NCBI GenBank assembly: GCA_025964555.1
Contig: JAOPYQ010000024.1
Location: 1 to 64,000, forward strand
Reading direction: 5' to 3'
Source of the DNA: Thermoleophilia bacterium
GTDB taxonomy: Bacteria; Actinomycetota; Thermoleophilia; Gaiellales; SKUG01
DNA: 64,000 bases
Part shown: piece by piece, positions 34,535 to 43,360 of the stretch
How positions within the stretch are numbered: the stretch's first letter is position 1
Layout: each line of letters opens with the position of its first letter
Notes under the pieces: generated by a model
Seen by the model: only the letters and a program-made list of their open reading frames with translations
The model's database searches: none
What the model was told of the DNA's origin: nothing
Made by a program: the position numbers and the translations under genes

Positions 34535-35152
34535 TCAGCTGGTCGCTGCGGCGGGCTCGGTGGCGGGCGACACGCGCGACGCGCTCGCGAGCGACCAGGC
34601 CGCCCGTCCAATCATCGCCAAGCCGATGCCTCCGACGATGAAGCCCAGCGGCGGGAGCACGTCGGCAATGGTCGGCACGACGCCGCTCAGCGACTGCTCG
34701 AACGTCTCGCTGACGATCGCCAGCACGAGCCCGAGCAGGAACACCCAGGTCCAGCTGGCCGGCAGTACCTTCGCGCGGAGCATTCCGGTCCCGAACATCA
34801 CGAGGCCGATGAGTGCCACGAGCGACGCGCTGCCGGCGAATGCCATGAAGGCCGTCTCGACGACGTCCTGTGCGGCCCCGCTGACCGCGGCGTCGAGCGG
34901 ATCGGCGCCCGCGATGAGCACCACCAGCACGACCAGGCCGATGAGCAGCATCCGCAGCCCGCGCCGTCCGGCGGCCCCGTCGGCGCCGCCCTGGACGCGG
35001 TGCAGCCCCGGCAGCGACACGAGGAACAGCAGTGCTGCGACCGCCATGAGGGCGAACGCGTCGCCGGAGACGAACTCCACGAGCAGCGGGACGATGATGA
35101 GCAGGAGTCCTGCGAGGAGGGCAGACGCGGCGCCGAACTTCGAACGATTCAT
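34535..35152 (-). CDS. polytopic membrane protein, unknown
   Basis: A 205-residue integral membrane protein with about six TM helices: LLAGLLLIIVPLLVEFVSG, FALMAVAALLFLVSLPGL, MLLIGLVVLVVLIAGA, ASLVALIGLVMFGTGML, SWTWVFLLGLVLAIVSE and PLGFIVGGIGLAMIGRAAW. The arrangement resembles DUF4386-type or similar small membrane families, but I cannot assign one. TAAGGT lies 6 nt before the ATG (leaderless pattern); the PAP2 gene stops 9 nt upstream of that ATG, so read-through is also possible. Confidence 0.75.
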   Translation of the reverse strand: MNRSKFGAASALLAGLLLIIVPLLVEFVSGDAFALMAVAALLFLVSLPGLHRVQGGADGAAGRRGLRMLLIGLVVLVVLIAGADPLDAAVSGAAQDVVETAFMAFAGSASLVALIGLVMFGTGMLRAKVLPASWTWVFLLGLVLAIVSETFEQSLSGVVPTIADVLPPLGFIVGGIGLAMIGRAAWSLASASRVSPATEPAAATS

Positions 35153-35158
35153 TCGCCG

Positions 35159-35164
35159 ACCTTA
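35159..35164 (-). promoter_or_regulatory. -10 element for 35152 gene, overlapping a stop codon
   Basis: TAAGGT on the minus strand, 6 nt before ATG 35152; its TAA is the stop codon of the PAP2 gene. Confidence 0.4.
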
Positions 35165-35962
35165 TCCGATGGGTCGGTCGGGGATCACGGCGTCGGGGCG
35201 TGCGGCGGCGTAGGTCGCGGCAACGGCGCCGATGTAGGCGCCCGAGACGATGTCGCTGGGGTAGTGCGCCGCTGCGTAGGTTCGCGCGTATGCGAGCTGG
35301 TCGGCCGTCGCGCGCGAGTCGCCGGCGTGTTCGGGCAGCAGCGTGCCGAGCACCAGGGAGTGTGCATAGGCGAGGCTCGCGTGTCCGGACGGGAACGAGC
35401 CGCCGCGCACGTGCGTGACGCCGTCGAGCAGCGGGATGTCCGCGTTCGCCTGGAACGGACGCTCGCGCAGGTAGCGGTCCTTGACCGGGAACGTCAGCAG
35501 GCCGGTGAGTTCCTTGGTGCGCTCGAGCAGGCCCAGACCGGCGCGCGCCTGGTCGGCCCCGACCTTCGCGACGTACGCGTCGATCGTCGGCTGCCACGGT
35601 GGGAACAGCCCGTACTCGTCGATCCAGACCGCTGTCTCGTCCTGGGCCGGGGTTCGGCTGGCGACGGCCCGGCGCACGGCTGCGCGGTCCGCTTCCAGCG
35701 CCGCACCGATCGGAGGCGCGCCGACGCCCGCGAGCACGAAGGCCTGCAGCTGCTCGACCGTGCCTGCGGGGTTTGCGGCGATCCACGCGCTCGCCTCGTG
35801 CACGCCGCGCTCGACAGCACCGGTCAGCGCGTCGCGGATGCCGACGGGCACGTCGAGGCGCGCGCTCGGCATCGGCGTCGTCGACCCCGACGCGGCAACA
35901 GCAGCGGACGGCCCGAACGGGATCGCTGCGCGCGTGTGTGCTTGGAGCGGCGAGAGCTGCAT
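35162..35962 (-). CDS. PAP2 / vanadium-haloperoxidase-type phosphatase (paralogue 1)
   Basis: A 266-residue acid phosphatase-fold protein. All three signature blocks are present in order: K-x6-RP in VKDRYLRERPFQ, GGSFPSGHASLAYAH, and ARTYAAAHYPSD (R-x5-H-x3-D with Ser of SR changed to Ala). The hydrophobic runs are too short for the six-TM membrane type, so it is probably soluble. An N-terminal domain of about 110 residues (VERGVHEASAWIAANPAGTV; VGADQARAGLGLLERT) is shared with the protein at 51217-51942. The physiological substrate is unknown. Confidence 0.85.
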   Translation of the reverse strand: MQLSPLQAHTRAAIPFGPSAAVAASGSTTPMPSARLDVPVGIRDALTGAVERGVHEASAWIAANPAGTVEQLQAFVLAGVGAPPIGAALEADRAAVRRAVASRTPAQDETAVWIDEYGLFPPWQPTIDAYVAKVGADQARAGLGLLERTKELTGLLTFPVKDRYLRERPFQANADIPLLDGVTHVRGGSFPSGHASLAYAHSLVLGTLLPEHAGDSRATADQLAYARTYAAAHYPSDIVSGAYIGAVAATYAAARPDAVIPDRPIG

Positions 35963-36055
35963 GGGGAAATGGTGCCCGTCATGCCGCCGTTCCCCGAGCG
36001 GTTCTCTGCGTCGCGGCCCCCGGCGGCCGGCCCGACGGCCACGACGGGCGCCGGA

Positions 36056-37414
36056 TCACGCGTCGCGGCGCGACTCCACGATCTTGAGGAACGATCGTCC
36101 CCGGAACTCCTCGAGCGTGATGCCCGTCGCCGTGGCCTCGGCCTCGGTGATCGCCCCGGAGTTGAGCGCGCGCAGGAACGAGTTGAGCAGGCCCTGGCCG
36201 GTCGCCGCGTCGTCGAACACGTCGCCGACCAGCGTCGCCTGGCCGGCCTTCTCGATGAATGCGCTCAGGCGAGCGGTCGAGGCTTCGAGTCCTTCGAGGA
36301 AGAAGCCGAACACCGTCGCGTAGCGGATCGGCAGCTGCGCGGGATGCAGGTCCCAGCCCTGGTAGAAGGCGCGCTCGAGCGACTGGCGGATGTGCGAGTG
36401 CTGCATGCGCCACGCGCCCCAGACCACGTCGCGGTTCTCGCGCTCCTGCTCGGGTGACAGGTCCGCGCCGCGGTGGGGACCGACCGGCATGATGTTCGTC
36501 GCGCCGTCCGAGAGCAGGTAGCCGCGCTGCGCCATCGACACCTGCATGACGTGGCGCGCGAAGCTGCAGGCCGGGTGATCCATCGCCTGCAGCGCCGCGG
36601 TCACGCCCGCGAGCGCGGTGTAGTCGTACGTGCCGAAGTGCACGCCGCGGCAGCGCGGCCCCGCAGCCGCGACGAGCCCGGGCAGCGCCACACGACCGTC
36701 GACGTCGATGATCGCCTGTGGCGTCTCGACCATGAGCTCGAGCGGGATCGTTCCGTCCGCAAGTCCGAGCTTGGACTCGAGCGCGCTGATCGCGGCGTTG
36801 CCCGCCTCGGACTGCTCCGGGATCGTGACCTTCGGCAGCGTGATCACGAAGCCGTCGGGAAACGTCCCGCCGGTCTCCTCCACGAGCGCGGACACGAACA
36901 GGTCGAGCGTGCGGATGCCGCGCTTGTGCAGCTCCGCGGTGAACGGCTTGATGCGGATGCCGATGAACGGTGGCAGCGTGCCCTCGCGCATGCCGATCGC
37001 GACTTCGCGCGCGGCGCGCACGGCTTCCGCGTCCTCCTCGGCGTCGGGGCGGTTGCCGTAGCCGTCCTCGAAGTCGATCCTGAAGTCCTCGACGGGCTCG
37101 CGCGTGAGCTTGTCCACGACCCGTGCGTGCACGACGCTGGCAAGCTCGCGCTGCTTCCCGGTCCACTCGAGCGCGTCCGCGAGGGTCTCGCCATCGTGCG
37201 CGTAGCGTGCGAACGCCGCGATCGCGAGCTCCCCCATCCGTCCGGTCGAGCCGCTCTTGAACAGCTGCGCGCCGCCGTACACGGTGTGCACCGGGTGGCG
37301 CTGCTCGCTCTCGCCCGGGAACGCCGCGGCGAAGCGATCGTTGCCGTCGCGCAGTCGAGCGAGGATGCCATCGAGTTCATCGGTGCCGAGCGTCGGCGTC
37401 AGGGTCGCGTCCAT
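36056..37414 (-). CDS. aldolase/citrate-lyase-like protein (DUF6986 type)
   Basis: A 452-residue TIM-barrel protein related to HpcH/HpaI and citrate lyase beta. The acidic metal-site phrases DFRIDFEDGYGNRPDAEEDA and LELMVETPQAI supply carboxylates, and HFGTYDYTALAGV follows. This long form is often annotated as phosphoenolpyruvate kinase or DUF6986, without proven reaction. It is last in a minus-strand run with allantoicase, OHCU decarboxylase and HIU hydrolase, which suggests a role in handling a C2/C3 product of purine or glyoxylate metabolism. TAGGCT lies 7 nt before ATG. Confidence 0.8.
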   Translation of the reverse strand: MDATLTPTLGTDELDGILARLRDGNDRFAAAFPGESEQRHPVHTVYGGAQLFKSGSTGRMGELAIAAFARYAHDGETLADALEWTGKQRELASVVHARVVDKLTREPVEDFRIDFEDGYGNRPDAEEDAEAVRAAREVAIGMREGTLPPFIGIRIKPFTAELHKRGIRTLDLFVSALVEETGGTFPDGFVITLPKVTIPEQSEAGNAAISALESKLGLADGTIPLELMVETPQAIIDVDGRVALPGLVAAAGPRCRGVHFGTYDYTALAGVTAALQAMDHPACSFARHVMQVSMAQRGYLLSDGATNIMPVGPHRGADLSPEQERENRDVVWGAWRMQHSHIRQSLERAFYQGWDLHPAQLPIRYATVFGFFLEGLEASTARLSAFIEKAGQATLVGDVFDDAATGQGLLNSFLRALNSGAITEAEATATGITLEEFRGRSFLKIVESRRDA

Positions 37415-37421
37415 GCGCGCG

Positions 37422-37427
37422 AGCCTA
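37422..37427 (-). promoter_or_regulatory. -10 element for the aldolase-like gene
   Basis: TAGGCT on the minus strand, 7 nt before ATG 37414; its TAG is the stop codon of the methyltransferase gene. Confidence 0.4.
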
Positions 37428-38099
37428 CCGACGCACGAGGCGGCGAGCCACGAACATGCGCCCGTCGACGGCCTCGATCACGTCGAAGCCCGTCTCGTCG
37501 AGCATCGCGTCGAGCGCCGCCTGCGCGGGCGGTGTGATCGGCAGGATGTGCGCGCGGCGCATCGCGGTGAAGAACCCACGACCCGCGCGCGTGCCTCGAT
37601 CCACGAGCGTCGTGAGCGTGAACGTGCCACCGACCTGCAGCACGCGCGCGACCGACTGCACGAAACGCGCGTGGTCGGGCAGGCAGTGCAGGCCATTGAT
37701 GCTGAGCGCGGCACCGAAGGATTCGTCGTCGAACGGCAGCTCGAGCGCGTCGCCGCGCACTGGTTGCACGCTGAACGCCGGCGCCAGCTCGCGAATGCGC
37801 GTTCGCGCGCGATCAAGCATGACGTCCGCCAGATCGACGCCGACCACGTCCGCCTCCCGCGCGACCTCCGCACCATGCGCGAGGCTGCCGAACGCGCCGC
37901 ACGGAACGTCCAGCAGCGGCTGCGTCGGAGCATCGGCATACGCCGCGCGCACCAGCCGCGGGATCTCGGGCAGCACCGTGTCGAAGCCGAACCCGATCGA
38001 CACCACGCGCAGGCCCGCGGGCCGCGACACGACGCCGTCGTAGAGCGCGCCGTATGCGCCATCGAAGCGACGCTGGATGTTCGTGCGCGAGTCGCTCAT
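37425..38099 (-). CDS. class I SAM-dependent methyltransferase
   Basis: A 224-residue methyltransferase: motif I LLDVPCGAFGSLAHGAE, acidic post-I ADVVGVDLADVML, and motif III/IV around GDALELPFDDESFGAALSINGLH. It has the Methyltransf_11 layout, as in UbiE-like enzymes. The substrate is unknown. Its ATG overlaps the ZIP transporter stop (ATGA), so they are translated together. Confidence 0.88.
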   Translation of the reverse strand: MSDSRTNIQRRFDGAYGALYDGVVSRPAGLRVVSIGFGFDTVLPEIPRLVRAAYADAPTQPLLDVPCGAFGSLAHGAEVAREADVVGVDLADVMLDRARTRIRELAPAFSVQPVRGDALELPFDDESFGAALSINGLHCLPDHARFVQSVARVLQVGGTFTLTTLVDRGTRAGRGFFTAMRRAHILPITPPAQAALDAMLDETGFDVIEAVDGRMFVARRLVRR

Positions 38100-38815
38100 G
38101 CCAGCAGGAACGACACGGCGAAGCCGAGCACGGTCGCCACCCCGGCGATGCGTCCCGCATCGCGATACGCGTCGGGCACCATCGTGTCGGCGACCATCGC
38201 CAGGACCGCTCCGGCCGTGAACGCGTCGAGGTTGGACCCCACGACCTCGTCGAGGCGCGACAGCACTGCGTAGCCGATCGCGGACGCGAGCGCGGATGCC
38301 GCCACCAGCGAGGTCCAGATGAGGACGATCCCGCGGCGTCGATGGCCGGCGTCGCGCATGCTCACCGTGGCGCCGAGTGCTTCCGGCAGGTTCGACAGGG
38401 CGACCGCGACGGGGAGCGTGAGCGACATCGCGCCGCTGTCACCGCCGGCAACGGCGAGGCTCGCACCGATCGCGAGGGATTCGGGAATCCCGTCGAGCGT
38501 GGCGCCGAGGACGATCGATCGCGAGTCGTTCTCGTCCTCGTCGGCGATGCCGGAGCTCGTCCTGGAGCGCAGCAGGTACGAGCCGGCGACGTACACGCCT
38601 GCGCCGGCGAGCATGCCGGCCGACAGCATCCACTCGCCGCCGTTCTCGAGCGCGCCATCGACCAGGTCGAAGGCGATCGCCGAGAACAGCGCGCCCGCGC
38701 CGAACGCGAGGATGAACCCGAGCTTCGGCTTCGATGGCGACCACACGAAGGCGGCAAGCATGCCGACGAGCAGCGAGCTGGCTGCGGCGAGTCCCCAGAG
38801 TGCGGCGTCGAGCAT
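38096..38815 (-). CDS. ZIP-family metal transporter
   Basis: A 239-residue polytopic protein with eight predicted TM helices. Signature ZIP residues are in TM4-TM5: LGATLDGIPESLAIGASLA (H replaced by D in the usual HxxPEG-like motif) and VALSNLPEALGAT (NxxE). It probably moves a divalent cation, perhaps linked to the metalloenzymes of this cluster. ATG 38815 has GAGGGG about 9 nt upstream and lies 12 nt past the uraH stop; a longer start at 38857 would overlap uraH. Confidence 0.85.
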   Translation of the reverse strand: MLDAALWGLAAASSLLVGMLAAFVWSPSKPKLGFILAFGAGALFSAIAFDLVDGALENGGEWMLSAGMLAGAGVYVAGSYLLRSRTSSGIADEDENDSRSIVLGATLDGIPESLAIGASLAVAGGDSGAMSLTLPVAVALSNLPEALGATVSMRDAGHRRRGIVLIWTSLVAASALASAIGYAVLSRLDEVVGSNLDAFTAGAVLAMVADTMVPDAYRDAGRIAGVATVLGFAVSFLLA

Positions 38816-38826
38816 CGTCGGTCCCC

Positions 38827-39162
38827 TCAGCTGCCGCGGTAGGTCGAGAACGACCACGGGCTCGTCAGCAGCGGCACGTGGTAGTGCTCGCTCGCGTCGT
38901 GGATCTCGAAGTCGATGCGCACCTCGGGATAGAACGACACCTCCCCGCGACCGGAGAAGTACCCGCCCGTGCCGAACGTGATGCGGTAGGTGCCGAGCTC
39001 GAGGTCGTCGTCCTCCACGAGCTTCGCGACGCGACCGTCGGCGTTCGTCATGCCTCCGGTGACCTCGCTCCAGGAGTCACCGTCGACGCGTTCCAGCGTC
39101 ACGGCCATCCCCTCGGCGGGTCGGCCGATGGCGGTGTTGAGGACGTGCGTGCTGATGCCCAT
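38827..39162 (-). CDS. uraH: 5-hydroxyisourate hydrolase
   Basis: A 111-residue transthyretin-related protein that hydrolyses 5-hydroxyisourate to OHCU in urate breakdown. Markers: the N-terminal STHVLNTAIGRPAEGM (H-V-L-x-x-x-x-G-x-PA), SFYPEVRIDFEI in the middle, HYHVPLLTSPWSFSTYRGS, and the diagnostic C-terminal YRGS. It sits directly between uraD and the ZIP gene, matching the enzyme order in the pathway. Confidence 0.95.
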   Translation of the reverse strand: MGISTHVLNTAIGRPAEGMAVTLERVDGDSWSEVTGGMTNADGRVAKLVEDDDLELGTYRITFGTGGYFSGRGEVSFYPEVRIDFEIHDASEHYHVPLLTSPWSFSTYRGS

Positions 39163-39177
39163 GTCAGTCGGCTCCGG

Positions 39178-39672
39178 TCAGGCGTTCCAGGTCTGGTCGA
39201 TGCGCAGGTGCGTGATCTCGCGCTGCTGCGCCGCGGCCTCGGCCAGCTCGCTCTCGCGATCGTTGCCCAGGCGCCTGCGCTGGTGCTCGAGCATCTCGGC
39301 CGCGGATCGGCCCGCTGCGCGAATGAGGAACACGAATCCGAACTGCGCCTCGTAGCGCACGTTGCCGCTCGCGAGCTCCGCGACGACGTCCTCGCCGGCC
39401 TCGCCGAGCCCTGCCTGCTCGCTCTCGCTCAACGCGCCCGACGCGGCGAAGCGCTCGCGCAACGAATCCACGTCGCCGATGCGCGGATGGTGCGCGAAGG
39501 CCTGCAGCCAGTCGTCCGAATCGAGCTGGTCGAACGCCTCGTCCGCTGCCGCGTGCAGCTCGTCGCGATGCGCGAACGGAGCGCAGCCCTCGACGATCGA
39601 CGCCCAGCACGTGGAGCCGCACAGCGCGAGCAGCTCCTCGCGCGTGTAGGTGAGTGCCGAGCGCGGGCTCAC
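39178..39672 (-). CDS. uraD: OHCU decarboxylase
   Basis: A 164-residue 2-oxo-4-hydroxy-4-carboxy-5-ureidoimidazoline decarboxylase, giving S-allantoin. The catalytic His/Glu motifs are present: AFAHHPRIGD (His of HPRIGD) and GALSESEQAGL (Glu of S-x-EQ-x-G), with FGFVFLIRAAGRSAAEML. GTG 39672 overlaps the allantoicase stop (GTGA). An upstream in-frame ATG at 39705 would extend into allantoicase and is not needed by the family. Confidence 0.94.
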   Translation of the reverse strand: MSPRSALTYTREELLALCGSTCWASIVEGCAPFAHRDELHAAADEAFDQLDSDDWLQAFAHHPRIGDVDSLRERFAASGALSESEQAGLGEAGEDVVAELASGNVRYEAQFGFVFLIRAAGRSAAEMLEHQRRRLGNDRESELAEAAAQQREITHLRIDQTWNA

Positions 39673-40739
39673 GTGGCGACCTCGTCGCTGACGACGGTGC
39701 CCCACACGCGCAGGCGCGCGACGCCACCGTCGGGCACGATCACGAGCCGCACGTGGTCGACGACCGGCAGCTCCTCCGCGCCGTCGCCGCGCTCCACCTG
39801 GAACTCGTGCGATGCGTGCGGCCCCACGTCCTGGTCAGGCACGAGCACCTGCCAGTCGAGCTCGTCCACGGCAGGATCGACGCTGCCGGCGCGGTCGCCC
39901 AGCAGCACGCCCTCGAGGCGTGCGGTGTCGGGCGCGTTGCCCTTGAACCACGAGGTGTCGACGACCACGCGCTGCACCCGACCGGGTGCCGCAAGCCGCA
40001 CGACGACCCATTCGTCGGGGGATCGGTCACGGGTGCGGCTGGTCTCCCAGCCCTCGTCCATCCGCTGGCTCTCGCCGGGCAGGAGCAGGTTGGAGATGCC
40101 GCCGTAGAACTCGTCGCTCGCGGCGATCGTCACAGCGCCGTTGGCGGCCGCTGCCAGGTCGACCTCACCGCCACCGAGGGCGCCCGGCGCCGGCATGCCC
40201 AGCCCGTGCACGCGCAGGCGCGCCACGCCTCCGTCGGGGTGGATCGTCAGTCGCACGTGCGTGAATCGCCAGCCGCGTGCCTGCGGCTCCACCGGGATGA
40301 GGTTGCGCGCGTTGGCAGCGACCTGCGTGCGCGGCGCGAGCGCCATCCAGTCGACGTCGTCACCCTCGGGGTCAACGCCCTCCTCCAGCTCGGCGGCGTG
40401 CAGCTCGACCGAGCGCGGCGAGTTGCGCATGAACCAGGCAGTGTTCACGTCGAGCCCGACGATCTCGCCCGGGATGCCCAGCGTGACGATCGCCACGTCG
40501 CAGGTCTCCCCCGCGGTCCGGTTGCGGCGGCGTCCACGTTGGCTCTCCCAGCCGTCCATCACCTTGCCGGTCTCGACGAACGCATCGGGGTCGAAGACCG
40601 GCGCGCTGCGCTTGACGAGGTTCGCGGATCCCGCGAAGAAGTCGTCGTTGCAGGCGCAGACGCTCCCGCCAACGAGCTCGCTCGCGAGATCGGGGAGCGC
40701 GGTGAAGCCAACCAGGACGGGCGTGTCGTCGACGTGCAT
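39669..40739 (-). CDS. alc: allantoicase
   Basis: A 356-residue allantoicase, cleaving allantoate to ureidoglycolate and urea. It is made of two homologous jelly-roll repeats. Each has a D-F/E-F-x-G-x-x-N-L block (CNDDFFAGSANLVKRSAP; SDEFYGGISNLLLPGESQRM), a DGWES/DEGWET turn and an HVRL-x-I-x-PDGGVARLRVHG/WG ending. It heads the operon; ATG 40739 is preceded by TAGGAT at 7 nt and by AGGA, so the start is firm. Confidence 0.96.
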   Translation of the reverse strand: MHVDDTPVLVGFTALPDLASELVGGSVCACNDDFFAGSANLVKRSAPVFDPDAFVETGKVMDGWESQRGRRRNRTAGETCDVAIVTLGIPGEIVGLDVNTAWFMRNSPRSVELHAAELEEGVDPEGDDVDWMALAPRTQVAANARNLIPVEPQARGWRFTHVRLTIHPDGGVARLRVHGLGMPAPGALGGGEVDLAAAANGAVTIAASDEFYGGISNLLLPGESQRMDEGWETSRTRDRSPDEWVVVRLAAPGRVQRVVVDTSWFKGNAPDTARLEGVLLGDRAGSVDPAVDELDWQVLVPDQDVGPHASHEFQVERGDGAEELPVVDHVRLVIVPDGGVARLRVWGTVVSDEVAT

Positions 40740-40746
40740 GGGATCG

Positions 40747-40752
40747 ATCCTA
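40747..40752 (-). promoter_or_regulatory. -10 element for the allantoicase operon
   Basis: TAGGAT on the minus strand, 7 nt before ATG 40739. It would drive alc-uraD-uraH-ZIP-methyltransferase and possibly the aldolase-like gene. Confidence 0.5.
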
Positions 40753-40792
40753 CGCCCCGCCGTCCGGGCCCCGCGTGCGAGGATCACCCTCG

Positions 40793-41692
40793 ATGGACCG
40801 CTCGACCCGCGACGATGACGACGCAGGCCGGCCGGGCGCGCGCCAGCTCGCCGGCTCGGTGATGCGTGGGCTCGTTCGGGACCATTCGTTCCACTACGCG
40901 GCAGGGACCGCGTTCCGCACGCTCCTGGCGATCTTCCCGCTGCTGCTCGGGCTGATCTCCGTCGCCACGCTCATGGGCTCTGGGGAGCAGATCGGCAACG
41001 TCCTCGGCGAGGTCGGGCGCACCGACGCCGTGCCGGGCCGCACCATCGACGCCCTCCAGTCGCAGCTGGACAATCTCGACAAGCCGGGCCCCAACCACGT
41101 GATCGGGGCGATCATCGCCTTCTCCCTGGCGATCTGGTCGGGCGCCGGCGCCTTCCGCACGACGATGTGCGGCCTCAACCGCGCCCTCGACATCGACGAT
41201 CGCCGCGGCATCGTCCAACGCTTCTTCGTGTCATTCGGACTCGCAGTGGTGACGGCGTCCCTCGCGGTCGCCGCCACCCTGCTGATCGCGGAAGGGCCCG
41301 CGGTCGAGCACCTGTTCGAGTCGCTCCCCGGGGGATCCGGCCCGTTCAAGGCGGTCTGGGAGCTCCTCAAGTTCCCGCTGGCGGCCCTGCTCGTGTTCGC
41401 GTGGCTGGCGATCACCTACGCGTGGGGCCCCGGCGATCGCCGCCGGTTCCGGCTCGTCACGCCGGGGATCGTGATCGCCTTCCTGCTGTGGCTGGCGTTC
41501 GCGCTGCTGTTCAGCGCATACGTGGACAGCTCCGGCAAGCAGAGCGACACCTACGGCGCGTTTGCCGGGCTCGTGGCGTTCCAGCTGTACGTCTACTGGT
41601 CGGCGCTCATTGTCCTGCTCGGCGCGCAGGTCGATCGCGCGCTCGGCAGTCGTGGCGGCACGGGCGGCGACGCGCCGTCAGCTGCCCGCTGA
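40793..41692 (+). CDS. YihY/BrkB-family membrane protein
   Basis: A 299-residue YihY/virulence factor BrkB family protein with six TM helices (FRTLLAIFPLLLGLISVATL; FFVSFGLAVVTASLAVAATL; FPLAALLVFAWLAITYAWGP; VTPGIVIAFLLWLAFALLFSA; and others). The family motif YAAGTAFRTLLAIFPLL and AFAGLVAFQLYVYWSALIVLLGA near the C-terminus are typical. Function in the family is unsettled. ATG 40793 has GAGGATC at about 9 nt. The 3' end overlaps the convergent mocA-like gene by 15 nt. Confidence 0.88.
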   Translation: MDRSTRDDDDAGRPGARQLAGSVMRGLVRDHSFHYAAGTAFRTLLAIFPLLLGLISVATLMGSGEQIGNVLGEVGRTDAVPGRTIDALQSQLDNLDKPGPNHVIGAIIAFSLAIWSGAGAFRTTMCGLNRALDIDDRRGIVQRFFVSFGLAVVTASLAVAATLLIAEGPAVEHLFESLPGGSGPFKAVWELLKFPLAALLVFAWLAITYAWGPGDRRRFRLVTPGIVIAFLLWLAFALLFSAYVDSSGKQSDTYGAFAGLVAFQLYVYWSALIVLLGAQVDRALGSRGGTGGDAPSAAR

Positions 41693-42277
41693 CAGTGCGC
41701 GCACGAGCCGCGTGACGTCGTCCGGGGTGTCGACGTCGACGGGGTGCGCGCCGTCGTCGTCGAGCCAGTGCACCCGGTCGGCGTCCAGCTCGTCGCGCAG
41801 GCCGTGGTCGGTGACGGGCGCATCGCGCGAGGGCCAGCTCGCGCGCGGCAGGTACACGGGGTGTGGCAGGAACGGCGTGCGTCGAACGGCGACGACCGTG
41901 TCGGGATCGGCCGCCGCGACCTCGAGCACCGCCGCGAGCATCCGCGCCGCGAGCGGATCGTCGCCGAGCACGATCGCCGCACCATCCACGTCGGGCCCGG
42001 TCGCTGCGAGTCCTGCACGCAGCGACGCGCCCATGCCGCGCGGCGCATCATGCGCGAAGGTCGTCCGCCACCCGTGCGATTCGGCGATGCGCGTGGCGAC
42101 CGCCGAACCGTGACCGATCACGACGCGTCGATCGTCGGGCGCGATGCGCTCGTCGGTGCACGCGTCGAGCGTCCACGCGAGCAGCGATCGTCCAGCGATG
42201 GGCGTGGCGAGCTTGTCGAGCGAGCCGAACCGCTCGGACGTGCCCGCGGCGAGCACGATGAGGGCGATGCGGCTCAT
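41678..42277 (-). CDS. MobA/MocA-like molybdenum-cofactor cytidylyltransferase
   Basis: A 199-residue NTP-transferase of the MobA-like family. The nucleotide-binding signature is IVLAAGTSERFGSLDKLATP (LAAGxSxRxG..K), followed by GMGASLRAGL and AIVLGDDPLAARML with the metal-binding Asp. It corresponds to PucB/MocA, which converts MoCo to the cytosine-dinucleotide or a related form for xanthine dehydrogenase. The ATG overlaps the xdhC stop (ATGA), so they are co-translated. Confidence 0.85.
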   Translation of the reverse strand: MSRIALIVLAAGTSERFGSLDKLATPIAGRSLLAWTLDACTDERIAPDDRRVVIGHGSAVATRIAESHGWRTTFAHDAPRGMGASLRAGLAATGPDVDGAAIVLGDDPLAARMLAAVLEVAAADPDTVVAVRRTPFLPHPVYLPRASWPSRDAPVTDHGLRDELDADRVHWLDDDGAHPVDVDTPDDVTRLVRALSAGS

Positions 42278-43353
42278 GCGCGGATCGGTCCGTCCGAACT
42301 CGACAGTGGGGATCCGTCGCGATCGTTGAAGGTGGCGACGATCTCCGCGGCGATCGCAAGCGCGACATCGGCTGCCGACGTGCCGCCCAGGTCGAGGCCT
42401 GCGGGGCCGCGCAGGCGGGCGATCGCGTCGGCGTCGAGGCCTCGTTCGGCGAGCGCCGTGCGACGCTCCTGCTGGACCTTGCGGCTGCCGACCGCACCGA
42501 CGTAGGCGGCGTCGCTCGCGAGCGCACGGGCGAGGAACGGTTCGTCGTGGTGCGACTCGTGCGCGAGTGCGAGGCACGCGGTTCGCAGGTCGACGCCGAG
42601 CTCGTCCCATGCGTCGTCGGCCCAGCCGCCGACCACCCGATTGGGTGTGCACGCCCGCGTGAGCTGCTCGAGGATCGTCGCGCGGGCGTCGATCACCGTC
42701 GTGCGCCACGCCAGGCGCTCGGCGAGCAGCACGAGCTCCTTGGAGATGTCACCGGCGCCGCCGAGCACCAGGTGCGGCGACGCGGGAACGAGCTGGCGCA
42801 GCACCACACCGGTCGCGTCGGATGTCAGTGACATCGCGCGAGCGCCTGGATCGTCAGCATGCTCCTCGAGGGAGACCGCTTCGCGCAGCAACGGGACCGT
42901 CGCGCCGGCGGTGAGGAGCGTCTTCGGAGCCGTCGCGCCATCGGCCCAGGCGTAGGTGACGCCCAGGTCGGCTGCGGTGCCGCCGCTGGCGGTGTCGACG
43001 AGCCGTTCGAGCGTGCCGACGAGCACGTCGTCGACGACTTCCACGAGGACACCGAGGGTCGAGCCGCAGATCGGACCGACGTCGGCCATCGTCTCCTTCA
43101 CGTAGGAGACGAGCACTGCCTGGTCAGGGTCGCCCTCGGCGAGCAGGCGCTCGGCCTCGGCGATCACCGCGGCTTCGGTGCAGCCGCCGCTCAATGCGCC
43201 CACCCACTCCTGCGGACCGGCGATCGCGAGCCGCGCGCCGAGGCCCCGCGGTGCGCTTCCGTCCGCTGCCGCGACCGTGGCGAGCACGGCCGGGCGCCCG
43301 GCATCGAGCCATTCGCCGAGGGTCCTCGTCACGTCACGCAGGGATGCATCCAT
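42274..43353 (-). CDS. xdhC: XdhC/CoxI-family molybdoenzyme maturation protein
   Basis: A 359-residue XdhC/CoxI (PucA-like) factor that sulfurates and inserts MoCo into xanthine dehydrogenase. The N-terminal XdhC domain has TVAAADGSAPRGLGARLAI and GALSGGCTEAAVIAEAERLL with the conserved Cys. The C-terminal Rossmann half has LVLGGAGDISKELVLLAERL, VGAVGSRKVQQERR and LRGPAGLDLGGTSAADVALA. It starts a two-gene operon with the MocA-like gene. TAGGCT lies 7 nt before ATG 43353. Confidence 0.93.
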   Translation of the reverse strand: MDASLRDVTRTLGEWLDAGRPAVLATVAAADGSAPRGLGARLAIAGPQEWVGALSGGCTEAAVIAEAERLLAEGDPDQAVLVSYVKETMADVGPICGSTLGVLVEVVDDVLVGTLERLVDTASGGTAADLGVTYAWADGATAPKTLLTAGATVPLLREAVSLEEHADDPGARAMSLTSDATGVVLRQLVPASPHLVLGGAGDISKELVLLAERLAWRTTVIDARATILEQLTRACTPNRVVGGWADDAWDELGVDLRTACLALAHESHHDEPFLARALASDAAYVGAVGSRKVQQERRTALAERGLDADAIARLRGPAGLDLGGTSAADVALAIAAEIVATFNDRDGSPLSSSDGPIRA

Positions 43354-43360
43354 CCGCCTG

